From Roseofilum halophilum BLCC-M91 (GTDB lineage: Bacteria; Cyanobacteriota; Cyanobacteriia; Cyanobacteriales; Desertifilaceae), in NCBI RefSeq assembly GCF_030068445.1, contig NZ_JAQPOK010000084.1:1-64000 (forward strand): 64,000 nt of DNA. The letters run 5' to 3'. The notes below the pieces were generated by a model. It saw only the letters and a list, made by a program, of their open reading frames with translations, made no database searches and had not been told where the DNA came from. The position numbers were made by a program, and so were the translations under genes. Below, one piece after another: positions 35,187 through 43,728 of the stretch (position 1 is its first letter; every line of letters starts with the position of its first letter).

Positions 35187-35882
35187 CTATCCCCCCATTC
35201 CCCCATTCCCCCATTCCCCCATCCCATACCCATGCTCGCTTAAGAAGTCCGCAGTGATCGGATTTTCGGGTTCATGAACACCGGTTCGCAGTAATCCTTC
35301 CACATATTTCCCTAAAATGTCTCCCTCCAGATTGACTACATCTCCGGGATGTAGATACTGTAAATTCGTATGGTCGAAGGTATGGGGAATCACAGCCACC
35401 TTAAAAGTGTCAGTCGCGCCCTGGTCTTGAGCTAGGGTTAAGCTAATCCCATTCACGGCAATACTGCCCTTGGGGACAAGATAGCGGGCAAGACTGGGGG
35501 TTTGGAGATCAAATACCATTTCCCAGGCGATCGCCGTCTGTACAATAGAAACCACTTCCCCCGTACCATCCACATGACCCGTGACAAAGTGACCCCCTAG
35601 TTTACTTCCCACTCTCAGAGAAGTTTCTAGATTGACAGGCACTTGGCTCATGGCTCGATGCTTCAAGGTGGTGCGACTGAGGGTTTCCGGCGAAACAGCA
35701 GCGATAAATCCCTGGGAAAGTAGGGTTTCTACTGTCAGGCATACGCCATCGACTGCTACACTATCGCCTATAGCTAAATCCGCCAAAATTAGCTCTCTCC
35801 CTTCTGGAGAACAGATAATTTGGACTTGGTAATCATTCAGGGGGGTGAGTGTCCCTAGGGCTTGAATTAATCCGGTAAACAC
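35187..35882 (-). CDS. ribE: Riboflavin synthase, alpha subunit
   Basis: Dismutates 6,7-dimethyl-8-ribityllumazine to riboflavin. It has two lumazine-binding barrels: MFTGLIQALGTL starts the first, with GDSVAVDGVCLTV and FIAAVSPETL. The second has GGHFVTGHVDGTGEV, GSIAVNGISLTL and VAVIPHTF. The expected end is near TADFLSEHG. The last 12 residues (YGMGEWGNGGMGG) are encoded by a CCCCCATTC repeat run, so the true family C-terminus has been extended by repeat sequence. The N-terminus MFTGLI is exactly conserved. Confidence 0.93.
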   Translation of the reverse strand: MFTGLIQALGTLTPLNDYQVQIICSPEGRELILADLAIGDSVAVDGVCLTVETLLSQGFIAAVSPETLSRTTLKHRAMSQVPVNLETSLRVGSKLGGHFVTGHVDGTGEVVSIVQTAIAWEMVFDLQTPSLARYLVPKGSIAVNGISLTLAQDQGATDTFKVAVIPHTFDHTNLQYLHPGDVVNLEGDILGKYVEGLLRTGVHEPENPITADFLSEHGYGMGEWGNGGMGG

Positions 35883-36112
35883 GGGTAATTTTCTGGAAAA
35901 GTGAGCTTAAGATGAGAAGGAGACAGATTACAGATTTTAGATAAACTTATGGTCTAATTAGAATAATCGATTTTAAGGTAGAGAATACTGTAGGCGTTTC
36001 CTGAATCAGTTTATCCTTTAGGAAACCCCCGACAAAACCCGATCTTATCTACGAGCAACGCAGCCCAAGGATAAGCGTCCCTTGCCAGAGAGTGATCTAG
36101 AGGCTTTACCCG

Positions 36113-36619
36113 ATGATTGAAATGAGAGTTGCTGGAATTGCATTAGATGCGGGCACACGCAGCCCCATAGTCTTGTTAAAGGATACGACGGAGCGCCGTG
36201 CCTTGCCGATTTATATTGGCCAAGACCAGGCCAGAGCGATTATTAATGCTCTGGAGAGGCAAAAACCCCCTCGACCCCTGACCCATGATTTGATGGTGAA
36301 TGTCTTAGAAACTTGGGAGATGTCCCTTGAGCGAGTGGTGGTTCACGCCCTTCATGATAATACGTTTTATGCTCTGTTGACGGTTCGTCAAGGCGAGGTG
36401 ACCCATGATATTGATGCTCGGCCGTCGGATGCCATTGCCTTAGCTTTGCGTACCGGTACGTCGATTTGGGTGATGGAAGAGGTGATCGCTGATGCTTCGA
36501 TTCCGGTGGATCAGGAGGCTGATGAAGCGGAACAGGAAGCCTTTCGCGATTTTGTGTCGAGTTTGCGACCGGAGGATTTTGCCCAACGGGGTAAAGGGCG
36601 ATCGGTGAATGGAGAATAG
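36113..36619 (+). CDS. Bifunctional nuclease family protein (DUF151)
   Basis: A 168-residue protein of the bifunctional nuclease (BFN) family. Characteristic segments are VAGIALDAGTRSPIVLLKD, LPIYIGQDQARAIINAL, THDLMVNVLE and the DARPSDAIALALR region. Plant BFN homologues have DNase and RNase activity; the cyanobacterial role is not established. No signal peptide, probably cytosolic. The preceding 230 nt (35883-36112) are divergent from ribE. A repeat-rich stretch follows the stop codon. Confidence 0.9.
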   Translation: MIEMRVAGIALDAGTRSPIVLLKDTTERRALPIYIGQDQARAIINALERQKPPRPLTHDLMVNVLETWEMSLERVVVHALHDNTFYALLTVRQGEVTHDIDARPSDAIALALRTGTSIWVMEEVIADASIPVDQEADEAEQEAFRDFVSSLRPEDFAQRGKGRSVNGE

Positions 36620-36620
36620 A

Positions 36621-36655
36621 GACACGGTGACACGGTGACGCGGTGACGCGGGGAG
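36621..36655. repeat. CACGGTGA tandem repeats
   Basis: Units GACACGGTGA and GACGCGGTGA are repeated about four times after the bifunctional nuclease stop. They are followed by a GGGGAGGATGAGGAGAATGG stretch. Related in style to the repeat at 35053-35150. Confidence 0.65.
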
Positions 36656-36746
36656 GTAGAGATGGGGAGGATGAGGAGAATGGGGAGGATGAAAAAAATT
36701 CGATTTCCATCATCATCCACCAAGTTTAGTGGAAACAGTTAGTAGG

Positions 36747-37865
36747 GTGAAATATCGGCGCTTTGGTAAGACTAATCTGGATTTATCGGTTTTTTCCCTG
36801 GGTACAATGCGACCGTTGGGATCGGAGGAAGGGTTTGGCCAGATTGTTTTACGGGCAGTTGAGAGGGGAATCAATCATATTGAAACGGCTAGAGGGTATG
36901 GTAAAAGTGAGGTCTATTTAGGCCGGACATTGCGTCAGTTAGACCGGGAATCGGTTTATTTAACAACAAAACTACCGCCGACTGCCGATGCGAAGATGAT
37001 GGCAGGATGGATCGATGAGTCTTTGTTCCGTTTAGGGGTAAAACGCATCGATTGTTTGGCGATCCATGGGGTTAATACTTGGGAGCATCTGGAGTGGGTA
37101 CAGGGCGATCTAGGATGTATGCAGGCGGTGCAGGGGGCGATCGCCTCTGGTAAGGTGGATCATGTGGGTTTTTCGACTCACGGTTCCTTGGAGTTGATCC
37201 AATCAACCCTAGAAACGGGTTTATTTGAGTTTGTAAATTTACATTATTATTGGTCGTTTCAGCGCCATGCTCCCCTGTTGGCGATCGCCGATCAATTGGA
37301 TATGGGCGTTTTTATTATCTCTCCAGCCGATAAGGGGGGGCGTTTATATGCTCCCCCTGCAACATTAAAAGCTTTGTGCGAACCCTTTTCACCCCTAGAA
37401 CTGAGCTATCGGTTTTTATTGGCTGACCCTAGAATTACCACCCTCAGCATCGGCCCTGCTACGGTAGCAGAGTTAGGCCCATTCCTGGAAATGGATGATT
37501 ATCCCCTCACAGCAGCAGAACAGCAGGTTTTATCCCGTCTAGACCATCACATGAGTGACCGCTTGGGGCCAACCCAATGTCATCAATGCTATCAATGCTT
37601 ACCCTGTCCCGAAGAGATTAACATCCCGGAAGTTTTGCGCCTACGGAATTTAGCCCTGGCCTATGATTTGGTGGAGTATGGCAAATACCGCTATGGCATG
37701 TTTGAAAATGCCGGTCATTGGTTTCCAGGAAACAAAGCTTCCCGATGTACCGAATGTGGCGACTGTTTACCCCGATGTCCAAGCCAACTCAACATCCCTG
37801 AACTGTTAGGGGAAACCCACAAGTTACTGAAGGGAAAACAAGGCCGCAGACTTTGGGAAGATTAA
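36747..37865 (+). CDS. Aldo/keto reductase with C-terminal iron-sulfur motifs
   Basis: A 372-residue protein. Residues 1-270 form an AKR barrel (YRRFGKTNLDLSVFSLGTM; HIETARGYGKSE with the catalytic Tyr region; LAIHGV). The common Asp before TARGYG is Glu here. The C-terminal 100 residues hold two cysteine clusters, CHQCYQCLPCPEEINIPEV and CTECGDCLPRCPSQLNIPEL, each able to bind a [4Fe-4S] cluster. This fusion suggests ferredoxin-linked redox chemistry. The GTG at 36747 matches the family N-terminus; a GTG at 36729 is an alternative. Substrate unknown. TerB follows convergently with a 1-nt gap. Confidence 0.85.
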   Translation: MKYRRFGKTNLDLSVFSLGTMRPLGSEEGFGQIVLRAVERGINHIETARGYGKSEVYLGRTLRQLDRESVYLTTKLPPTADAKMMAGWIDESLFRLGVKRIDCLAIHGVNTWEHLEWVQGDLGCMQAVQGAIASGKVDHVGFSTHGSLELIQSTLETGLFEFVNLHYYWSFQRHAPLLAIADQLDMGVFIISPADKGGRLYAPPATLKALCEPFSPLELSYRFLLADPRITTLSIGPATVAELGPFLEMDDYPLTAAEQQVLSRLDHHMSDRLGPTQCHQCYQCLPCPEEINIPEVLRLRNLALAYDLVEYGKYRYGMFENAGHWFPGNKASRCTECGDCLPRCPSQLNIPELLGETHKLLKGKQGRRLWED

Positions 37866-37866
37866 T

Positions 37867-38355
37867 TTATGTCTTAACAAACTTAGCCAATTCTTGAGTC
37901 AAGCTCTCGACCATACTCTGATCTTTCGCGATCTCTACGGCAGCTTCCTGAGCAATACTGGCCACTTCTTCCGGAGGTAACTTCACCAATTGAACCAACT
38001 TTTTATACGCTTCTTCCTCTTCGGCATTAATCAACTCTTCATCGGGAGTTCGAGCGCTAGAGGCAATCACTTGATAGCCTAATTTCAAGGCAATTTTGCG
38101 CTCTTCCACCGTCTCTAACTTGGGAATCAACTCCTCTAGGGGAAGATTTTGCATCATATAATCGCGTAATTCTTGTTTGAGTTCCTCCTGTTGGGTCGAG
38201 TTTCCGGGGGCAAACAACTTACTAAAGCGATCGAGCATCACATCCACTTCTTCGGTAGCTAACTCCCCATCAGACCATGCCATGGCTGTAACCACACGCA
38301 ATACATTCATCTGACGGGGTGTAATGGGAGGAGGGGGTGGGGGTTGCACAGCCAT
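37867..38355 (-). CDS. TerB-family protein
   Basis: A 162-residue soluble all-helical protein of the TerB (tellurite resistance B-like) family, with VLRVVTAMAWSDGELATEEVDVML and an acidic central helix. It lacks other ter genes nearby. TerB-like proteins in cyanobacteria are widespread and their role is unclear; stress response or metal binding is often suggested. A Pro-rich N-terminus (VQPPPPPPITPRQM) precedes the domain. It is convergent with the aldo/keto reductase gene. Confidence 0.85.
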   Translation of the reverse strand: MAVQPPPPPPITPRQMNVLRVVTAMAWSDGELATEEVDVMLDRFSKLFAPGNSTQQEELKQELRDYMMQNLPLEELIPKLETVEERKIALKLGYQVIASSARTPDEELINAEEEEAYKKLVQLVKLPPEEVASIAQEAAVEIAKDQSMVESLTQELAKFVKT

Positions 38356-38429
38356 AAGCTTCTCCGATTTTGGTGATGAGTTTTAATTTCTCACCCTACC
38401 ATAATCAATTCCCTATTGCCCATTCCCTT

Positions 38430-39563
38430 TTAATTGAGGGTAGAAACCATGGCTGCAACTAACCGATCGGGAGTTACGGTAAAGGGAAGATGATGAATAT
38501 CAGAAGACTCAGCACAGGCGATCGCCGCCGTTTGTCGCAATTGAGCCAACGTCACTTCCCCTAAACCCAAGTCTTCTAAGGTTTTCGGCAAGCCAATTCG
38601 ATCGTAAAACTGAATCAACTGTTGGCGAGAAGAAAGGGCTAAATGATTGTTTTGAATCATTTCTTCTAGGCGCAGTTGTACCAAAATTCCATAAGCCACT
38701 TTCTCCCCATGGAGAGTTTTATGGTTTGTGCCAATATGAGTTAAGCCATTATGCACTGCATGGGCGGCTACCGTCCGACATTGAGCGCCTCCTAATCCTC
38801 CGGTGACTCCCGCCATCAATACACAAGCATCGATAATTTGTTGCCAGGTGTCGCTTCCGGGATGTTGCAGGGCTTCACCGGCATGTTGCAGGAGGATATC
38901 GCGCAGGACTCTGGCTTGTTGTACAGCCGCGATCGTTAAGGTTTGTTGAGAATGACCGCTACTGACTGAGGCTTCATACCATTTGGCGATCGCATCCCCA
39001 ATACCTGCCACTAATGTCCGCTTAGGGGCGCTCAGAATCAGATCGTAGTCGAGGATCAGCAGATCCGGACAGCGATCTAGAGTCACGTCATAAAGGAATG
39101 CCCCCTGATTAGAATAGACATTCGAGAGGGCTGTCCAAGCGGCACAAGTTGCCCCAGAAGTCGGTAGAGTGGCGATCGCCAAATGGCATTGATGGGCAAT
39201 GAGTTTAGCCGTATCCAGGGCTTTGCCCCCACCCACACCGATAATCAAATCAGCTTGATGATCCGCTACAGCTTGGCGTAGGCGTTCTAGGGAGGTTTCG
39301 CTACACTCAGGCAGATAGGAAGCCGTTTGCAGGGTTAACCCTTGGTCTTGGAGAACAGAAAAGAGGCGCGGTTCAATCACACTCAAAGAGCGATCGCCCC
39401 CAATAACCAAGGGACGCTGCCCCAAAGCAGCCAACTCCCTGCCACAGTCGTCTAAAATTTTTGCTCCTCGAATCACCCGTGCGGGTGCTACATTAATGGT
39501 CGTCCGACTGGCTACTGGAGTGAGTGGGGTGGACTCAGCAGTTGATGGGGTGGATTGAATCAT
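38430..39563 (-). CDS. Iron-containing alcohol/glycerol dehydrogenase family protein
   Basis: A 377-residue GldA-like dehydrogenase. The NAD-binding part has LVIGGDRSL and IIGVGGGKALDTAK. The metal-binding part has the likely ligands in GIGDAIAKWYEA (Asp), TVAAHAVHNGL (His) and TLHGEKVAYG (His). Substrate specificity (glycerol, or another polyol or phosphate) cannot be told from sequence. The ATG at 39563 is chosen; a TTG one codon upstream exists. The first 25 residues are Ser/Thr/Pro-rich and unconserved-looking. The start codon abuts a hairpin element shared with pgeF. Confidence 0.87.
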   Translation of the reverse strand: MIQSTPSTAESTPLTPVASRTTINVAPARVIRGAKILDDCGRELAALGQRPLVIGGDRSLSVIEPRLFSVLQDQGLTLQTASYLPECSETSLERLRQAVADHQADLIIGVGGGKALDTAKLIAHQCHLAIATLPTSGATCAAWTALSNVYSNQGAFLYDVTLDRCPDLLILDYDLILSAPKRTLVAGIGDAIAKWYEASVSSGHSQQTLTIAAVQQARVLRDILLQHAGEALQHPGSDTWQQIIDACVLMAGVTGGLGGAQCRTVAAHAVHNGLTHIGTNHKTLHGEKVAYGILVQLRLEEMIQNNHLALSSRQQLIQFYDRIGLPKTLEDLGLGEVTLAQLRQTAAIACAESSDIHHLPFTVTPDRLVAAMVSTLN

Positions 39564-39566
39564 CAA

Positions 39567-39616
39567 AAAAAGGGTCTGAAACCCCGTCCTTCCAGGACGG
39601 CTTTACTCCTTCATCC
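39567..39616 (-). promoter_or_regulatory. Hairpin element fused to the dehydrogenase start
   Basis: On the minus strand: GGTAGGATGAAGGAGTAAAG, then CCGTCCTGGAAGGACGG, then GGTTTCAGACCC, a T-run and GATG at the start codon. The stem CCGTCC/GGACGG is perfect. It matches the pgeF leader at 31856-31917 in stem, flanks and distance to the ATG. The stem is followed by GGTTTCAGACCC and then the T-run, so it is not a textbook Rho-independent terminator; an attenuator-like effect is only a possibility. Confidence 0.5.
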
Positions 39617-39757
39617 TACCATAATTACCTATAGAGTTCTTTGCTCATATGGCCCGTTAAAGGGCGATCTCTCTTGAGTGGAAATCCGTGGTATACAGTT
39701 ACTAGGGGGACTCAGGGGAATCCTCAAGCTTCAATAGTCTTAATCGGTTGAATCGCC

Positions 39758-41152
39758 ATGAATACGGATATTAAAAACCTGCTCTCGGATTTGATCAAGC
39801 GCTATCGCTCTCAAGTCGATTTTCTCGCTATTCGTCTAGAAGAAGCAGAAGCGACCGATATCTTGCTGCGGGGAGATAAAGTGGAAACCCTCAGTGAAGG
39901 CATTTCCCTAGGGGGACAAGTGAGAGCGTGTTACAAAGGCGGTTGGGGAATGAGTAGCTTTAACCAACTGGGGGTGTTGTCAAATCGGATCGAAGAGGCG
40001 ATCGCCTCAGCGCGGTTAGTGGGACAAGAAGAAACGATCTTAGCCCCGATTCCGATTATTGAAGATAGCCGCATTTTGCCCCTGGGGGGAACCCATCCCA
40101 GGGAGATTCCTTTAATTCAGAAAAAAGAATTATGCGATCGCTACGCCGACATCCTCCACAGCACCGATCCCCAGGTAGCCACCACCTCCGTGCGTTATGG
40201 AGACTGCTGCCAACGGATCATCCTCATCACCTCGGAAGGAACTTTAATTGAGCAATCTTGGGTAGATTTAGAGATGCGCTTTGCCGCCACAGCTCGCCAA
40301 GGTTCCACTGTACAAACCGGACGAGAGACCACCGGATCGCGCAATGGGTATGAAGATTTAACCCAACTCGATGACCAAGTGCGATCGGCTGCCCAGCGTG
40401 CCGTTAACGCCCTTTCCCATCCTCCCATTAAAGGCAACACCTACACCGTCGTTATCGACCCGATTTTGACCGGATTATTTGTCCATGAAGCCTTTGGTCA
40501 CCTGTCCGAAGCCGATATGGCCTATGAAAACCCCGATATCCTGGAAGTGATGACCCTGGGGCGCAAATTTGGCCCGGAAAACCTGCAAATTCTCGATGGT
40601 GGAGCGCCCCAAGGTCACCGAGGCAGTTATTTCTATGATGATGAAGGAACCCCAGCAACCACCACTCAACTGATTAAAGATGGCGTATTAGTCGGCCGTC
40701 TGCATTCGCGGGAAACAGCAGGCAAACTGGGAGAGGAACCCACCGGAAATGCTCGTTGCCTCAATTATCATTATCCGCCCTTGGTACGGATGACCAATAC
40801 CTGGATTGAGCGCGGCGAAACACCAGTTAACGGTCTCTTTAGCGGTATCCAAGAAGGGGTTTATGCCAAAAACTGGCTCGGAGGCATGACCAACGGGGAA
40901 ATGTTTACCTTTAGTGCGGGGGAAGCTTGGATGATCCGCAATGGAGAACTAGCAGAACCGGTGCGGGATGTGACGCTTTCGGGCAATGTGTTTAGTACCT
41001 TAGCCGATATTGAGGCGATCGGTAATGATTTTTACTGGGATGAGTCCGGAGGTTGCGGCAAAGGGGGACAGAACGGTTTAGCCGTTGGCTGTGGCGGCCC
41101 CTCCCTACGCATTCGGAATGTCGTTGTTGGTGGAGAAGCCGAGAATGAGTAA
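39758..41152 (+). CDS. tldD: TldD/PmbA-family metalloprotease
   Basis: A 464-residue TldD-type subunit. The metal-binding motif is FVHEAFGHLSEADM (HExxxH). Other conserved parts: LRGDKVETLSEGI near the N-terminus, GDCCQRIILITSEGT, and the C-terminal GRLHSRETAGKLGEEPTGNARC with the metal-ligand Cys region. TldD works with TldE as a peptidase acting on unfolded peptides or leader peptides. No tldE/pmbA is adjacent in the window. The last codons run into an ATGAGTAATGAGTAATGAG repeat. Confidence 0.92.
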   Translation: MNTDIKNLLSDLIKRYRSQVDFLAIRLEEAEATDILLRGDKVETLSEGISLGGQVRACYKGGWGMSSFNQLGVLSNRIEEAIASARLVGQEETILAPIPIIEDSRILPLGGTHPREIPLIQKKELCDRYADILHSTDPQVATTSVRYGDCCQRIILITSEGTLIEQSWVDLEMRFAATARQGSTVQTGRETTGSRNGYEDLTQLDDQVRSAAQRAVNALSHPPIKGNTYTVVIDPILTGLFVHEAFGHLSEADMAYENPDILEVMTLGRKFGPENLQILDGGAPQGHRGSYFYDDEGTPATTTQLIKDGVLVGRLHSRETAGKLGEEPTGNARCLNYHYPPLVRMTNTWIERGETPVNGLFSGIQEGVYAKNWLGGMTNGEMFTFSAGEAWMIRNGELAEPVRDVTLSGNVFSTLADIEAIGNDFYWDESGGCGKGGQNGLAVGCGGPSLRIRNVVVGGEAENE

Positions 41153-41197
41153 TGAGTAATGAGGGCCAATTACCGATTACCAATTACCCATTACCTA
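41145..41197. repeat. Heptamer repeats between tldD and ccmK4
   Basis: ATGAGTA heptamers overlapping the tldD end, followed by CCAATTACCGATTACCAATT and CCCATTACC units. They form an imperfect inverted arrangement in the 46-nt convergent gap, up to the end of ccmK4. Confidence 0.65.
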
Positions 41198-41198
41198 C

Positions 41199-41546
41199 CT
41201 AAGTTAATGAAGGTCTTGGGGTATCCCCTTCCACGGCTTGGCGATAGAACTCTACATTATCGTTGTAATCAATGGGAAGGACAGCAACGACGTTTTCGTG
41301 GGGGCGGGGGATGATTACCCAGGATTCTAGAGTGGCTCCATAGGCTCTCTCTACGGCCTCTATGCCTGCATCCATGGCCGTTTTTACCTCCGAAACGTCT
41401 CCCCGGATGTTTACGGTAAACCGAGCGCTCCCTACGCGAATATAGCCGACCAAGGTAATCCGTCCCGCTTTCACCATTGCGTCAGCAGCAGCTAAAATAC
41501 CTGGGAACCCCTTTGTCTCAATTGCTCCAACAGCTTGCTGTCCCAT
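41199..41546 (-). CDS. ccmK4: Carboxysome shell protein CcmK4-like
   Basis: A 115-residue BMC-domain hexamer-forming shell protein. Diagnostic sequences are GAIETKGFPGILAAADAMVKAGRITLVGYI, the pore-region KAxRIT...RVGSARFTVNIRGDVSEVKTAM, and WVIIPRPHENVVAVLPI. The AVGAIET...GSARFTVNIRGDV pattern and the longer C-terminus match CcmK4. CcmK4 forms hexamers, also mixed with CcmK3, and adjusts shell permeability (family knowledge). It lies 169 nt downstream of ccmK3 on the same strand. The main ccm operon is not here. Confidence 0.92.
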   Translation of the reverse strand: MGQQAVGAIETKGFPGILAAADAMVKAGRITLVGYIRVGSARFTVNIRGDVSEVKTAMDAGIEAVERAYGATLESWVIIPRPHENVVAVLPIDYNDNVEFYRQAVEGDTPRPSLT

Positions 41547-41639
41547 AATTGTTGCTCCTAATGTTAATCAATAACGATTTCTATGCAAGATTTTATTGTA
41601 GGGGTTTAGGGGGTCACTTGAATCAACAAAATGGGCAGA

Positions 41640-41680
41640 AGGGTAATGGGTAATCGGTAATGGGTAATTGGTAATCGGTT
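41640..41680. repeat. Heptamer repeats between ccmK3 and ccmK4
   Basis: GGGTAATGGGTAATCGGTAA and following GGTAATCGG units in the 169-nt ccmK3-ccmK4 spacer. They may affect relative expression of the two shell genes. Confidence 0.65.
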
Positions 41681-41715
41681 AAACCGGGTTTCCCTATTCC
41701 CTATTTCTCAACTCC

Positions 41716-42021
41716 CTAGCGGAACGGTTCACTGACTTCTGTGTAGTCTATGGGAAGTACGGCTTGCACATTTTCCGGGGGATTGGGGACAATGTAGTGC
41801 ATCATCACCTTACCTCCATAGACTTTTTCGGCTTCCTGAATTCCGACTTTTACTGCTGGTACAACTTCAGATGTCCCTCCCCGAATGGCAACCACAAAGT
41901 TACCACTTTCAGCGCGGTCAAAGTAAACAAGGGTAACTCGCGCTGCTTTAACCATGGCATCAGCAGCAGCGAGAACAGCAGGAAATCCTAGGGTTTGGAT
42001 GACACCAACAGCTTCAGGCAC
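41716..42021 (-). CDS. ccmK3: Carboxysome shell protein CcmK3-like
   Basis: A 101-residue BMC-domain shell protein. AVGVIQTLGFPAVLAAADAM, RVTLVYFDRAESGNFVVAIRGGTSE and HYIVPNPPENVQAVLPI closely follow CcmK3 as I remember it from Synechocystis, including the VYxDxAESGNFVVAIRG pore-side variant that replaces the usual RVGSARFTVNIRG. CcmK3 does not form homohexamers alone and pairs with CcmK4 (family knowledge), which fits the adjacent ccmK4 gene. The AGGAGAAC-like ribosome-binding site lies just before the ATG (minus strand). Confidence 0.92.
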   Translation of the reverse strand: MPEAVGVIQTLGFPAVLAAADAMVKAARVTLVYFDRAESGNFVVAIRGGTSEVVPAVKVGIQEAEKVYGGKVMMHYIVPNPPENVQAVLPIDYTEVSEPFR

Positions 42022-42089
42022 GATTGTTCTCCTTTCGGGGGGATGATTTCACTATTTTAGGCCAGAAGTGCGATCGCGCTCCTTTGGGT

Positions 42090-42611
42090 TCACGCTAATT
42101 TGGCTTCTAAAGATTTGAGCAACTCCGTATTCACCCCAGACTCGCGGGGGAGGGCGATTTTACCCGTGCGAGCAATTTCCCGAATGCCAAATTTTTGCAG
42201 CACTTGCACAATGGCCACCATTTTCCCAGGATCGCCAACAACTTCCAAAGTTAAGGAATCTTCGGCCACATCCACCACACGGGAGCGGAAAATGTTTGCT
42301 AACTCAATAATTTCCGAGCGACTTTGAGTTGGGGCATTGACTTTGAGTAACATTAATTCCCGTTCTACACAGGGACTTTCCGTTAAGTCTTGCACCTTCA
42401 GGACATTAATTTGTTTGTAGAGCTGTTTGGTGATTTGTTCGATAATCTTGTCATCTCCGGGTACAACCATGGTGATCCGAGAGACTCCGAGCTGTTCGGC
42501 TGGGCCGACAGCGAGACTTTCAATGTTAAAGCCACGACGAGCAAACAAACCAGAAATACGGCTTAAGACTCCAGCTTCGTCTTCTACCAGTACAGAAAGG
42601 GTGTGTTTCAT
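42090..42611 (-). CDS. ilvH: Acetolactate synthase small (regulatory) subunit
   Basis: A 173-residue regulatory subunit of acetolactate synthase, needed for activity and valine feedback in branched-chain amino acid synthesis. The N-terminal ACT domain is residues about 3-75 ([35 protein letters not shown], written in two conserved blocks). The C-terminal ALS_ss domain follows ([15 protein letters not shown]). Length is normal. The catalytic subunit ilvB is not adjacent. It is upstream of and co-directional with ccmK3, with a 69-nt gap. Confidence 0.95.
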   Translation of the reverse strand: MKHTLSVLVEDEAGVLSRISGLFARRGFNIESLAVGPAEQLGVSRITMVVPGDDKIIEQITKQLYKQINVLKVQDLTESPCVERELMLLKVNAPTQSRSEIIELANIFRSRVVDVAEDSLTLEVVGDPGKMVAIVQVLQKFGIREIARTGKIALPRESGVNTELLKSLEAKLA

Positions 42612-43122
42612 AGTTGCCTCATCCGCCTACGGGTGATAGAATCAGGTTTTGATTTTAGGGTTTAAATCCTACAGTGTAACATCATAGACTCGACTATAAT
42701 AGGGGCTTTAATGGGGCGATCGCCCCCCTATAATCCTTTCTTAAGATTAACCCGATGAACCCCATTGGGGAGCTTGAGGTTCAGGGAGATCTGGCCCCCA
42801 ACTTAGGGCGAAGGGATGCTACCCGTCATAGCTCAGACAGCCTCAAAAATCGCTCAAAGGCTCCCCTAGAGCAAAAAACAAGCGAAAAAATGTAGAACAT
42901 CTCAAAACCTGTCAGTTACAATGGCAGAAACCTACGGATTTTGCCCCCATCCGAGACCTTAATGGACTTAGTGATTCAGGGCATCGATCTGATGGTTTAA
43001 GCAACGGTATTGGAGGCTCTAAGGGTTTGAATCACTCGAATCAGACCCCTGCTGAAGTCTCCAGAATCGTCAGATTCCATACCCAACTGTTGTTCTATCC
43101 CTATTTACAATTCCAAACGCCT
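42612..43122. other. About 510-nt region upstream of infC
   Basis: The region between the divergent ilvH and infC genes. No ORF except the N-terminal extension of infC from TTG 43027. It has a palindromic CCCGATGAACCCCATTGGGG stretch near 42760 and a GGAGG at 43012-43016. infC leaders often carry regulatory structure, which may apply here. Confidence 0.5.
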
Positions 43123-43656
43123 GTGGTTGACAAGAGAAAAAATCGCGATCTTCCCCAAATCAACGAACGGATTAAATATCCAGAAGTTCGAGTTATTGAT
43201 GGTGATGGCACCCAACTCGGAATTATGTCTCCGAGAGACGGCCTGAAACTCGCTCAAGAACAAGAACAAGACTTAGTGCTGGTCAGCGATAAAGCTGATC
43301 CCCCCGTCTGCCGAATTCAGGATTACGGGAAATATAAGTTTGAGCAAGAAAAGAAAGCCCGCGAAGCCAAGAAAAAACAGCACACAGCCGATGTGAAAGA
43401 AGTGAAAATGCGTTATAAAATTGAGGAACATGATTATAATGTTCGTCTTAATAACGCGCGCAAATTTCTCAAGAAAGGTGATAAAGTTAAAGCAACGATT
43501 AGCTTTCGAGGACGAGAAATTCAGCATAGCAATTTGGCAGAAGAGTTGCTCAAACGCTTGGCAAAAGATCTAGAAGAAGAAGCTGAAGTACAGCAAGAAC
43601 CCAAACGGGAAGGGCGGAATATGATGATGCTCCTCTCCCCGAAAAAAGAGTTATAA
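43123..43656 (+). CDS. infC: Translation initiation factor IF-3
   Basis: Binds the 30S subunit and controls start-codon selection. The N-domain ([27 protein letters not shown], given in part) and the C-domain ([50 protein letters not shown]) are complete. The conserved protein begins near [13 protein letters not shown]. The start is taken at GTG 43123. An ACG two codons upstream (43117) aligns with the Met of relatives, and a TTG at 43027 with GGAGG 10 nt upstream would give a 32-residue extension. No ATG exists in the right place. Non-AUG starts are classic for infC autoregulation. Confidence 0.93.
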   Translation: MVDKRKNRDLPQINERIKYPEVRVIDGDGTQLGIMSPRDGLKLAQEQEQDLVLVSDKADPPVCRIQDYGKYKFEQEKKAREAKKKQHTADVKEVKMRYKIEEHDYNVRLNNARKFLKKGDKVKATISFRGREIQHSNLAEELLKRLAKDLEEEAEVQQEPKREGRNMMMLLSPKKEL

Positions 43657-43728
43657 GTCAAGCAGTGCCTAGGAACGAGAGCGGTCTCTTGAACCTGGGC
43701 ATTGTTGGGCAGCATAAAATACCAAGAT

